DNA of 64,000 nucleotides from Antedon mediterranea. Its lineage: Eukaryota; Echinodermata; Crinoidea; Comatulida; Antedonidae. A model generated the notes under the pieces. That model searched no databases. It worked only from the letters and a program-made list of their open reading frames with translations, and was not told the origin of the DNA. The position numbers were made by a program, and so were the translations under genes. The stretch covers positions 24,522,101 through 24,586,100 of the forward strand of contig NC_092677.1 in NCBI RefSeq assembly GCF_964355755.1, given 5' to 3'. Below are positions 28,834-40,000 of this stretch, piece by piece. How positions within the stretch are numbered: position 1 is the stretch's first letter; every line of letters starts with the position of its first letter.

Positions 28834-31800
28834 GTACGTATTCAAACAATTGGTAACATTATTCCAACGTTTAACGTTGACCACGTTTTTAGGTTTTAGA
28901 GATCTTTAGTGGCTTTGGTCTGTAATTAGAATCCCTCTAACTATAAAAACCGATACTTGGATTCGTCTTTACAATTTTTAGTCGCGTGCACTCTACACCT
29001 CACTATGTCGGTCGGTCGGTCGGTCGGTAAACACTAACTTGTACATGGCCTTGTCTTGATATCAGTTTCATCTAGGTAAGTCAATTTTTCACAGTATATT
29101 CCTTATGACCAGGAATCGATGTGGTTATGTTTTCACGGTGCGCAATCAAAAATTACGCGGTCTACGCATGATTTAACGAAATCACGTTTGTAATCATATC
29201 TTCACAAGCATGAATCACAATTAAATAAAATTTGGTAGTTTTAAATTTCAGGGCATAAATCATCATATGGCAATACAATTACGTACGTAGCGCATAACGC
29301 ATGAGTACGCGCGCTTAAAATTTTCAAAATTGTAAAAATATAAATATGAACTCTTTTTGCCCGATTTCTGTTTTACAACCTTTCTTTAATAATATCATCA
29401 TAATATTTGATTCACTTTTCAACTCGAAATTACGTTATACGAGCACGTCAACCATGACAGGCTACGCACGAGTAAATTAAAAAAAATATAAATGTTTTTA
29501 AACATTTTCTACATTATTAACATGTTCAGCAATTTCGGTCGGTTGGTCAGTCAGTTGGTCGGTAAACACTAACTTGAGCACGCGACTGCAGCCATCTGTA
29601 TGGTCCTGTTGATATTATTCGATTGCATTGTGGATTTAAAGGCGGCACGAAGAATGGAGCTTTAAATAGTTCAAATTAATTGAATACCTAAACAATTGAT
29701 CATTAGTAGTAGTAAATACAATTGTCTGTTTAATCCATAATAAAATATGAAATTAAATTTGGTTGTATTATTAAAATTAAAAACAAAGGTCATGTTCTCT
29801 ATCTTTTCTTGTCACATGCAAGTGACGCATGCACTTGTGATTATTGTTAAAACGTAGTTTTTTTAGTGACATAGTGTCTTTAAAAAATATATAAATAAAA
29901 TTTACAATTATTAAAAACATTTACTTATGACCTACATACAGTATATATACAGACATGCTGAATATTGCGGATTTCATATATTATTACAATTGTCTAAAAA
30001 CACATAATCAATGTTTACATTTAAACTTATACAGCATATTTCACGCTAATATATAATACAATTGTAAATCGTAGGGAGAGAGATCTCCAGCACATATTTA
30101 TTTTAATAGGTCAATAGGTCAAATATCTTGTCTATTTTTCCATTTCTGATCAGTAGTATAAAAGTTATACGAATACTTATTATTTATAATTTCATTTTTA
30201 AACAGACCCCAAATATTTGCAGATTCTCTTTTTTCTGTCCTTTCCAGTTCTTTATATATTTTATATAGAGGATTTATATATACAACAAGTAAAAACTGAA
30301 ATCCTAATGTTCTTTTACTTGCTTAGATACAGGTGAACAACAAGTTGATGTAGTTAAAAACGTAGACATTGAATTACCAACAACAGCAATAACAAAAACA
30401 GGTATGTAAACCAGTTTAGCTGATTGATTTTTAGTAACATGATCAAACAATTTTTGATATTATTCGATTGCATTGTGGATTTAAAGGCGGCACGAGGAAT
30501 GGAGCTTTAAAAAGTTCAAATTAATTGAATACCTAAACAATTGATCATTAGTAGTAGTAAATACATTTGTCTGTTTAATCCATAATAAAATATGAAATTA
30601 AATTTGGTTGTTACTATTTTGTTTGTCTTTTATGAGCTCGTCCCACTTTTATTTCAGTCTGCTGTACAAATTATTGAAATAGGCCTATATACAAGTTCTC
30701 TAGGCCCTATATAAGGCATAGAATATGTATGTATATTCTCTTGTATAATATTAAAATTAAAAACAAAGGTCATGTTCTCCATCTTTTCTTGTCACATGCA
30801 AGTGACGCGTGCATGTGATTATTGTTAAAACGTGTTTTTTTAGTGACATAGTATCTTTAAAAAATAGATAAATAAAATTTACAATTATTAAAAACATTTA
30901 CTTATTACCTACATGCAGTATATACAGACATGCTGAATATTGCGGATTTCATATAGTACTACAATTGTCTAAAAACATAATCAATGATTACATTTAATTG
31001 GCACTTTATTGGCCGCGAGAACTGTGACAGAGCCATGATTTGAACCCAGAACCCAGGCTTGTTAAGCAAGTAAATCCGACACCAAAGGATCCACAGATCA
31101 GAAACTTAAATATTTTGCTCTGTATTTCTTTTTTATACGTATGTTTTTGTGTCTTGTATTTTATAATCATTTCCTATAACAGTCAGACTTCATCTTTTTT
31201 TAAATCAATAATATTGTTATACTATACAGTACATCAAATGCAGTACAGTACACGGTTTGTGATGTTGTTAAGACATCAATGTTAACATTATGTTTCTTTA
31301 TAGTACTGGTTGTTGCTGTTGTCATCGCTTTCATCGCTGTTGTCATCACTTTCATTGCTGCTAGGCCTATAGGAGGTGATGATTTATCTTTTTTTTTTAT
31401 GGTTAGGTTGAGGGTTAGGTTATGGTCTATCAATACTAGGTGATACACGTGAAACACATATGATGCTATAATTCAAATGACACTGGAGAAATTTAGATAC
31501 AGTATCAAGAATCAGTTGCACGTCACGAGTAAAATCCATCTGTCATGATTAGGTTAGTCATATGGCATATGACACAGGCATCACATGTGATACATATATG
31601 ACATTATTACAGAATTGTATAAAGTGATATACATGGACAAATTATACATAATGTATTAAGTACTGACATTTGGTAGGGAGAACGGTATGAGGGAAATAGT
31701 GAACCTCCAGGAAACCACTGTCAGGAGGCCAATGGGTTTTGATTAAATGTAATGTTTATTTTGTCGTAGGCCTATAATCATTCGTTTATTTAAATGATTT

Positions 31801-34800
31801 TCTAATTTGTTTGAGCAGTAATTATTTTGTATTTTATTTGTCTTTTAACTTAAATGTAACTGTTTATTTTGACATTTTATAACAAAATTATTATTTTTAA
31901 ATATTAATTGTGTTTTGCCTACTATACTAAGTACTGTATTTTTTTATTTTATTAATCTTTTAAATGTTAATTGAATTATAGGTCGACCAAATGCGCCTAC
32001 AGTCACACTGTTGGAACAAAACCTCACTTCCATCACACTACGCATAGAAGACCCTGAATACACCGGTGATCTTGACCTAATTTTCTACAATGTCAGCTTT
32101 AAATATGAAAGTAGGGGAAAGGATGTCGTTGAATTTAATATGTTTGATTACAGTAAGTCTTCATCAATTAAGTAAAATAAAAACAAACTATTGATTGGCA
32201 TTGATATCGTAACCAAGGGCTGCACAGAATTTGTTTTTTATTTCTTTTTTTTTTTATATTATTCCACCAGAGGATAAAAATGAAGAAGATTTTCAAAATT
32301 ACACAATCAAAGGACTGTTAAAAGCGAAACCATACAAAATCAGAGTAGCTGGCAAGAATGAATATATGTTAGGAGACCAAAGCGAAGAATTATACGCTAG
32401 AACACTAACAGAAGGTAGGTATCGTTATTTCATGAAGGATACATAACTTAAGATTTCAGTACAACAATCCATTAGACTTAGGTACCATCAAAAGGTTGGT
32501 ACTGTGGGAAAAAAAAGACTTTCTAAATACAAAAAAAGTTATCTGTTGCAGTTAAATGCACATGATGGTAAATATTACATAGTTGGAAACAAATCTGTAT
32601 TGCCACCTGGCTGAAAATGAAATGCGACAAAGGCTGTACAGTAAGATCAACCAAACTCTGTAAACCAAGGATTGGTCCAATCCGCCATGTAAAAACCCAA
32701 CGAAACTGAGCAAACATTAATGCAATGAAAATTGTGTGTAAATTTAATAACTTATTTAAACATGCAGTAAAACACTTAATTTAATACTTATACAGTACTG
32801 TATAATAGGCAAATATAATAGTAGAAAAACAAATGAAATGACAAATAAATAATCAATAATATGATATTGTATTAATAATTCTAATAAATATTGTGAATTG
32901 TGAATTAATAATAATTGTGATATAAGAGTTTAGTAATTAATTTTAATTCTAATTGTCAAATTCATTAAAAAATATATGGAAATATTAGAATAAATTGTCA
33001 AAATAGTTAGGGTTGGGAAGGGCATGGTTTGGAAGAGGTCAGTAAACCATGCACATTCTGAGTCACTTGTGAATTCAACAAAAATAATAATTCTTCACCA
33101 ACCATAATTATATTTTATAATAGATTTCAAATATTAAATTCCTTTTGAAACTTTACGCACTTTGACCTTTTGTAATTGATCACATTCTACAAGTGAATAA
33201 TTATATTTTTCAATTTTGGATAATCCAACATGTTTAGATTCAATATAATAACTAGGATAATGATAAATCTCATCTCTATTATTTTGAAACATATAATTTG
33301 CATAATAAATACCAATGTAATGTCTAATGCGAATATTTTTTAGCATCTTCAAGGAAAGTCTTTAAACAGTGATTGGGTTCACTTTTGACAATCCTGGCTT
33401 TTTGTTTAATTTTGTATTTTTATGTATTCTGTTGTAATTGTAATGAGCCGATATTGAATAAATCAAATCAAATCAAATCTGGGAGATAATTTTCATAGAT
33501 ATATTACAAAGTATTGGACCAAGGATGGACTCTTGTGGAACATAACAATGGGAAATGAATTTTCATCAACATTGTTATTGACCAAAGAACATGCCTATTG
33601 AACATTTATTAAACATATGCATACAATAAACAATATTCAATTCAATGGGTACGTAGATACTTACGTATAAAGTATCGGTATGTGACAAAAACAATCAATT
33701 GAAAAATGTTTTGTTAATTTACTAATGTAGGCCTAATATTGTATGTATTTGTTGTTTTATAATAATACAAAAATCTTCACCAACCATATATTAATTACAA
33801 AATCCTATTTATACGATTGTGACATTATAATTAGATAATGAGATATGGAGATTTAAGCCTTTGGACAAATCAAAGAAATTTCAGATTGTATTTATTTAAT
33901 TATTTGCAATCATAAGCATGTTTACAATAGGTTGATATATAGCAAGGTTGTAGTTACTGTAAAATGATAGTATTTCTAATGCAGAGAATAATGGATAACA
34001 ATTATTTCTGTTTTCAGATGAAATTATCCGAAACTTTCTAACAGAAGAACAGAAAAGGAAATTCCAAGATCCAAACATAAATCCGCCGACGTGGAACGCA
34101 TATTTTTTTAATTACAATATTTCACAGATGTTTACTGATCCAATATTAACTTCAACAATGTTGAAGGAGCGCAACTACCCGAATCTAAACATCTCAAAGA
34201 ACCCATCAGTAAAAGAACTCTTCAATGTTATCAACTCAATGGACTCGTGTAGAGTATTGATGACTGGAGATGGAGGAATCGGTAAAACAACTTTACTTCA
34301 GTATATATCTTACAACTGGGCAACGGATTCAAATTCTACATTTGCCGGTAAAATATTATTTTGTATAAATTTAAGGGACATCAATAAAAGTGAAACAATC
34401 ACAGATAAAATTGTTGAGCAAGTTTCACTAAAAATGCTTCATAAAACTACCGGTCTTCCTGAAAATAAAACAATTATAAAAAGGTTCATAGAAAAAAACG
34501 ACAGGGAATTAATAGTATTGTTAGATGGATTAGATGAGTTAGAATATGGTGTCGTAGGAGCAGACAAGTTATTAGAGGGTAACGAACTGAGAGAAAGTAA
34601 GGTTATTATTACATCACGACCAGGTTTTTTATTAGACAAATTTAAACATTACGATTTAGATGTAACAGTAGAAGGGTTTGCTAAAAAAAATATAAAACAA
34701 TACGTTCTAAAATATTTTACCAACAACCATACACGTGGTCAGTTATTAATTGAAAAATTAAAACTTGATTCGATGTTTAAAAGTGATTGGGAACTCTTGC

Positions 34801-37800
34801 AATCCCCTTTTTTGTTACTACAAATGTGTACCATATGGAAACACGAAGAAAACATATCCACAGATGTTCATCAATTTTTTAAAGAAATGTTGCTTTCTGT
34901 TTTAAATCAGTATATTAACAGAAGTGGTACTTGGAAAGCGATAAAAACATTGGATCACATTCCATCGAACTTTAACCATTCCATTCTATTATTAGGAAAT
35001 ATTAGTTATATCAATTTACAGACAAATTTACTTCATTTTACAAAAACTGATTTAACACAGCTACAAGAAAATGAAGATATAGTTGACTTATCACTTAAAT
35101 TAGGTTTTGTTTACCAAGATAAACCTACTGTTGAAAATTCTTTTTTCGAGACTTACCGATGTCCACATAAGTTACTGGCAGAGGCACTAGCTGGGTTTTA
35201 TTTGTCTCACAAAATTCAATTTGAGACTTTAGATTTTAAAGAAAGTGAAGAAATAAGAACTAACACGTATCTACATATGACTAGAGTGTTCACAGTTAGT
35301 TTTCTAGGTTCCAATGCTGACAAACTCATAAAACACTGGGTGGTAGACCATGCTTCTAATTATTACTCAATTTCGAAATATTTCCAATATGTAAATCAAG
35401 AACACGAAGAAAAGGTATTAGAATCACTTGATGAGCACATAAATGAATCGAAAGAAATAACGTTACAAGTCGAACGCTTAACGCGTTCCTTTACAACGTT
35501 TTATAATAAAAAGTTACACTTCATACATTATTTGAAATTGTTACATAAAGAATTAACATCAAGTAGTGGTTACTCACTGGTAGACAAAAGAATTATGAAA
35601 TTTATAAATGAATCAACTAAAGAATCATCTGAAGATATTTGCAGGCTTGTAGCACACGTCTCAATAATAACAACACAACATATGAATGGAAGAATTGACT
35701 TATATTTACTGTATCTATTTAATAAATGGGGTGATACAGCTATTAAGATTCTCTCAAATGAATGGAGAAGATGTCATTTAAATGAAAACATACAGGAATT
35801 GTATTTTCCTCACCCCAATCCCACTTTTACTAGTTCGAATGGCACACATTTAGGTCGTTTTCTTCAAATTGTTCCCAACCTTCGATTTGTCGACATGAGC
35901 CACGGTGGTTCTATATATAATGGTAAGCTTATTAACGAAATGTTAACCGAATGTAAAAACAGTACAGTGTTTTCAAAATTAACGGAGCTTGATCTCAGTC
36001 ACAATGATTTAAGAGATATAAATGGAACATTATTAGGTCACAGAATAAATAATTCTAACCATTTGAAAAGTATTGAATTAAGCTCTTGTAAATTACATGG
36101 GACACATATAAATAGTATGTTAAATGAAATAAATGATCGGAAGTTAAACAATATTACCATTAAATTAGAATACAATGACCTTTCAGATATTGATGGAGAT
36201 TCACTCCGAAAGCTGATAGATGTACACTTTCATAGTGAACATTTACATTGGAAGGATCGTTATAATCTATCAGCCAAAAACTTACAAGCTCTTCTGATTT
36301 CAGCTCAGAAGTACCGATTTTAAAAAATTCGTTTTTTTGGATAATGTAGACCTATCATCAATAAATGGAAGTACATTAGCTAACATTTTTATTATATTTC
36401 CCAATATAAAACATCTTTCTATGAAGAAATGTACTTTAGTAGGTAGCACTATTTCTGATATGCTAAATACACAAATATCTAGAAGCAAGCATGTGAAGGA
36501 AAATGTTGCAAATTATTTAGAATCTAAAAAAATTGTCATTGATTTAGACAAAAATGACCTTTCAGATATTGATGCAGATTCACTCGGAAAGATGATAGAA
36601 GTAGAATTTTATATTAGAAGACATGTTGAATTGTTTCATTTACGTTGGAAAGATTATTATAATCTGTCAGCCAACAATTTACAGGATCTTCTGATTTCAC
36701 CACAGAAGAACAGATTTTTAAGAGTCCATAGTGTTAATTTGGGTAATGTAGACCTATCATTAATTAATGGAAGTACACTAGCCAACATTTTTGTTATATT
36801 TCCAAATATAAAACATCTTTCTATGAAGAAATGTAATTTAGTAGGTAGCACCATTTCTGATATGCTAAATACACAAATATCTAGTAGTACGCATGAAATT
36901 AGTATGTTGAATGTTGCAAAGTTTCTAGAATCTAAACAAATTTCTATTGAATTAGTCGAAAATGACCTTTCAGATATTCATACAGATTCACTCGGGAAGT
37001 TGATAGTATTATTGAAACATGAATATCATTATAATGATTATTATGATGGTGATTATCGTAATAAAAAATGTAATCGTGGTGGTGTTTTGAAGTTACTCTG
37101 TTGGAAAAATTATAATTTATCAGCCAAGCATTTACAATCTCTTCTAATTTCACCGCAGAAGTACACTTTTTTAACATTCGATATTGTTGATTTATATTAT
37201 GTAGACCTATCCTCAATTAATGGAAGTTCACTAGCTAACATTTTTATTATATTTCCAAATATAAAAAGTCTTTTCATAAATAATTGCAATTTAGTAGGCA
37301 GCACTATTTCTGATATGCTAAATACAGAAATATCTAGTAGTACGCATGTAAATAGTAAGTTGAAGGAAACTGTTGTAAAGTATCTAGAATCTAAAGAAAT
37401 TGAAATTGGATTAACAGGAAATAACCTTTCAGATATTGATGTAGATTTACTCGGGGAGTTGATAGTGTTGCATCAAAGAGTTTATCTTGATGATTTATTT
37501 TGGAACAATTTTAGTTTATCAGCCAAACACTTACAAGTTCTTTTAATTTCACCTATGAAATACAGATTTTCTATATTGCAAACTGTTGATTTGGAATTTG
37601 TAGACTTATCATCAATTAATGGAAGTATACTAGCTAACATTTTTATTATATTTCCTAATATGAAGCATCTTTCTATGAAAAGTTGTAATTTAGTAGGCAG
37701 CACTATTTCTGATATGCTAAATACACAAATATCTAGTAGTACGCATGTAAATATGTTGAAGGAAACTGTTGCAAATTATCTAGAGTCCAAAGAAATTACC

Positions 37801-38616
37801 ATTAAATTAAGCAGAAATGACCTTTCAGATATTGATGTAGATTCACTCAGGAAGCTGATAGAAGGCGCACTAAAACCACCTAAATTAGGTTTAGAACCAA
37901 TAGTGGATAGTTACACTTTCTCTAAAAGTTTCAGTCTAATTTGGAGTGAGTATAATCTATCAGCCAAACACTTACAAGATCTCCTGACCTCACCTTTGAA
38001 ATACAGGTTTAATGAATGGCGTTCCATTAATTTGGATTTCGTAGACTTATTATCAAGTAATGGAAATACACTAGCTAACATTTTTGATGTATTTCCAGAT
38101 TTAACCCATATTTATATGAATAATTGCAGTATAGTAGGCACCACTATTACTGATATGATAAATGAAATGAATATTGAATTGAAAGAGAATTCAATATCAC
38201 TAATTAACAATAACATTTCTAATATTGATGGCGAATCACTACTTAAATTATTGTATGTTATAAGAAACGATGAATACAGATGCTCAGAAACATTAGAGTG
38301 GAGGAATTATGGTTTAACAGGTGAAAATCTTAAAGATATATTACAACGACCTAATGATGTTATATTGAAGTGGAAATATGTCGACCTGACGGATATAGAT
38401 CTATCTTCAATTAGTGGCTCTACGCTAGCCAACATATTTAAATTATTTCCAAATTTGACTTACATAAGACTGAAAATATCAGACAATATACAGCGAGATA
38501 TGTTGAAGGAATGCGTTGAACTCAGTTTTCCATTAAAAAATATCACAATTGATGTTTCAATTTCCTCTGGACAGTTCTGCCTTCAACGAGAGATAAAAGA
38601 AAAAAGGGACGTTTAA
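28299..38616 (+). CDS. NLR copy C: tandem DED-TM-FN3-NACHT-LRR gene
   Basis: Gene model from six coding exons: 28299-28833, 30327-30401, 31304-31375, 31982-32152, 32271-32414 and 34018-38616. Every intron is GT-AG and phase 1, and each internal exon is a multiple of three (75, 72, 171 and 144 bp), so frame is kept throughout. Predicted order by residue: tandem death-effector domains about 1-178, linker 179-203, membrane helix 204-227, FN3 228-332, NACHT from 333 (Walker A near 415, Walker B near 501), then LRRs to about 1865. DEDs recruit other DED proteins such as initiator caspases, NACHT is an ATP-driven oligomerisation switch, and LRRs usually sense ligands. The helix between DED and NACHT would put them on opposite membrane faces, which is hard to square with usual NLR signalling. 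A one-base frameshift at about 36321 truncates the LRRs unless it is a sequence error. RNA data are needed to confirm the exon joins. Confidence 0.75.
28980..29587. mobile_element. MITE-like element F2, long copy
   Basis: Termini 'agtcgcgtgca' and 'gagcacgcgact' are inverted repeats. Inside each end lie CGGTCGG repeats and 'cggtaaacactaactt' (about 29000-29040 and 29537-29575). A compact relative of 77 bp is at 44048-44124. No coding capacity. Confidence 0.6.
29612..30010 (+). repeat. Intronic duplication, copy 1
   Basis: From 'gatattattcgattgcattg' to about 'acacataatcaatg' it is nearly identical to 30455-30990 in the next intron. Copy 2 has an extra insert of about 135 bp (about 30609-30745). 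The leading part also occurs at 47850-47930 in copy D. Confidence 0.8.
30327..30401 (+). CDS. Copy C exon 2: linker
   Basis: 75-bp phase 1-1 exon after 'ttacttgcttag' and before 'gtatgtaaacc'. It reads TGEQQVDVVKNVDIELPTT and continues AITKT, an acidic, Thr-rich spacer. The end of the equivalent exon in copy D (47752-47799) keeps EDFGLPRTAK and the same donor block 'ggtatgtaaacca', supporting the model. Confidence 0.65.
30402..31303 (+). other. Copy C intron 2
   Basis: Contains the second copy of the intronic duplication (30455-30990). No coding segment seen. The acceptor is 'tgtttctttatag'. Confidence 0.6.
30455..30990 (+). repeat. Intronic duplication, copy 2
   Basis: Matches 29612-30010 with a 135-bp insert ('ttactattttgtttgtc' to 'ctcttgtata') splitting it near 30609-30745. 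Confidence 0.8.
31304..31375 (+). CDS. Copy C exon 3: transmembrane helix
   Basis: 72-bp phase 1-1 exon between 'tgtttctttatag' and 'gtgatg'. The frame reads LVVAVVIAFIAVVITFIAA then RPIG, an uninterrupted hydrophobic run of about 20 residues with Arg at its end. The homologous exon in copy D (50886-50966) differs by 9 bp in whole codons and keeps hydrophobicity; copy B has an unrelated-looking helix at the same place. This argues that the membrane segment is selected. The topology of DED versus NACHT around it is unknown. Confidence 0.65.
31982..32152 (+). CDS. Copy C exon 4: FN3, first half
   Basis: 171-bp phase 1-1 exon after 'ttgaattatag', before 'gtaagtct'. It begins RPNAPTVTLLEQNLTSITLR and continues EDPEYTGDLDLIFYNVSFKY. 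P..P.V......TSI.L....P...G.....Y.V.Y is the A-C strand pattern of fibronectin type III. The usual core Trp of strand B is replaced (LRIEDPE). FN3 domains are commonly split by an intron at this point. Confidence 0.8.
32271..32414 (+). CDS. Copy C exon 5: FN3, second half
   Basis: 144-bp phase 1-1 exon after 'ttatattattccaccag', before 'gtaggt'. It reads FQNYTIKGLLKAKPYKIRVA then GKNEYMLGDQSEELYARTLTE, matching the FN3 E-G strands: Y.I.GL....PY.I.V...N..G....S.....RT. It ends LTE-G/D, the same join used before NACHT in copies B-E. FN3 is mostly extracellular; directly in front of NACHT it is unusual. Confidence 0.85.
33384..33479 (+). mobile_element. LINE-like 3' tail
   Basis: 'cgatattgaataaatcaaat' followed by (CAAAT)n is a common 3' end of non-LTR elements. 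No coding part remains upstream. Confidence 0.4.
33480..33570 (-). mobile_element. Scrap of LINE reverse transcriptase, minus strand
   Basis: The reverse complement of about 33481-33548 reads VPQESILGPILCNISM, the conserved VPQGSILGPLLFNIY motif of non-LTR RTs with changes. Only about 30 codons remain. Confidence 0.55.
34018..38616 (+). CDS. Copy C exon 6: NACHT and LRR, one frameshift
   Basis: Begins DEIIRNFLTEEQKRKFQD after acceptor 'gttttcag'. Walker A is GDGGIGKTT at about 34265, Walker B LIVLLDGLDELEYG at about 34510, and sensor-like ITSRPGF at 34610; SPFLLLQMCTIW and the helical region follow. LRR super-units are anchored at 36436, 36838, 37291, 37690 and 38131. The first frame ends at 36323; the second, open from before 36337 to 38616, is displaced by one base. 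The break lies in 'gattttaaaaaattc', where one extra T relative to the other copies explains it, so an assembly or sequencing error is a real alternative to a mutation. One LRR (about 37016-37087) carries an Asn/Asp/Tyr/His-rich insertion. The end, LKNITIDVSISSGQFCLQRE, matches the end of copy A. Confidence 0.88.
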
Positions 38617-40000
38617 TTTATACAAATTTGTTATAGGACATGACATGAGTATATAATTTACAGATACAAACTTACCTCACTGTCCCCAAACAATGTGCTT
38701 AAATATAAGTTTTGTTGCATAGGCTATGGAGAAATAAAATCGTTATATTTTTATTCTGTGGAAACATAGGTTATTGGCATTAAACGTTATGATCGTACGT
38801 TAAACGGATTTTGTTTTTATGTAATGTCCATGGAACTTATCTTGACACAAATCAGACGTTAGGTCCACTTGTCCTATGAAACAATTTGCCGTTTCCTTTC
38901 TTAAAGGTTTCGTATAAATCTACAACTTCATGTTACACAAGTTTCTGTTGATTCGCATCATCGAACGGTTTTGTTTGAACTCGGCGTTTAAAGCAAAATA
39001 TTTAATTTAATTAATAAATTTATTATATGGATATTTCATTTTCATTTATAATATTAAATTTCAAACACTTTTTAAAGGTTAATAAGTTGTTATATTATAT
39101 ACCTAATCTATCACATGTTTATTTGTGTTAATGTAAAATTAATGTAACATATTTTTGTAAGTGATTAATATGGTGTAATATAATAATTTTCTGGTTTTTT
39201 TTTATGTATTATTAATTTATTATTAGTTATTTTATGTTAGGTACATATTTCATAGTGTTTCACTATAATTATTATTAATATTGTTCTATTTTATAGGGCA
39301 CCACTATTTTTAAAAGCGTTTGCTTGTTGTGACTGACCTGTTCCTCTTTTGCTTTTACAATGTTACTTTGATGGGGTTTTTTCATTACATTAATTAGAAT
39401 AAATTAATAGCAGTCAATTAAACACTTAAGGTATACATTTAAAAGAATTACCAAATCAGTTTAGTCAAATTTAATGTAATTTTATGTATATCATTTATTG
39501 GTAATTAAAGCAATCAATTTGCATTTGACAAAAGTTTAATTGTAGATATTGTAAATATTTGAATGATACATTTTATGTGATTAATTAAAAAAATATCTCC
39601 TAAGAGGAGTACCGGTATATATAAATATTGATCTAGTAAATGTGTATTATAAATAGAGAATTTGTAAACATTTGATATAGGCCTATTGGTAACAGATTTA
39701 GTGATTGTTCAAATGTTGGAAAAGCGAATAAACACTAGTAAAGTTAGCGAAAGGAAATAAAATATGGTTGAGAATGTCTCGATGTTTCGGTTGTGCTACA
39801 GACTGTCTTCTGTTTATTCTGCATTGACACCACCATACACGGTTCAGTTGTCACATACAAGAGGTAGATTTCATCTGCTTAAATTCATCTTTTATTATAG
39901 TTATTGTACACATTTGTTTATTTACAACTTTGCAATACAGGTTACAACATTTGTAGTATATAGCCTTGTCGAATTATTATTAAATGTATTTAATAAATAT
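38617..40000 (+). repeat. 3' flank of copy C, duplicate of 7663-9060
   Basis: Collinear with the flank of copy A from 'acagatacaaacttacc' through 'atggttgagaatgtctcgat' to 'tttaataaatattgcttctg'. No gene is seen; the frame at 39764-40063 is not conserved in the other copy. Confidence 0.8.
38733..38738 (+). promoter_or_regulatory. Candidate polyadenylation signal AATAAA of copy C
   Basis: Lies in the same conserved block ('ctatggagaaataaaatcg') as the signal of copy A, about 120 bp after the stop codon. Confidence 0.5.

Larger units (their letters stand above)
28834..30326 (+). other. Copy C intron 1
   Basis: GTACGT...GCTTAG intron with no coding segment seen. It contains an element with GTCGCGTGCA-type ends (28980-29587) and a stretch (29612-30010) duplicated in intron 2. 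Confidence 0.65.
32415..34017 (+). other. Copy C intron 5
   Basis: No coding exon of the gene is seen. Holds a LINE-type 3' tail ending 'caaatcaaatcaaatc' (33384-33479), a minus-strand RT scrap (33480-33570), and near 33690-33880 a stretch conserved in front of the NACHT exon of copy E (57060-57235). The acceptor is 'tatttctgttttcag'. Confidence 0.65.

Noticed and set aside
36337-38616. Separate gene for the second LRR block of copy C
   Set aside because: It starts within an LRR with no acceptor or promoter and is explained by a one-base frameshift of the upstream frame.
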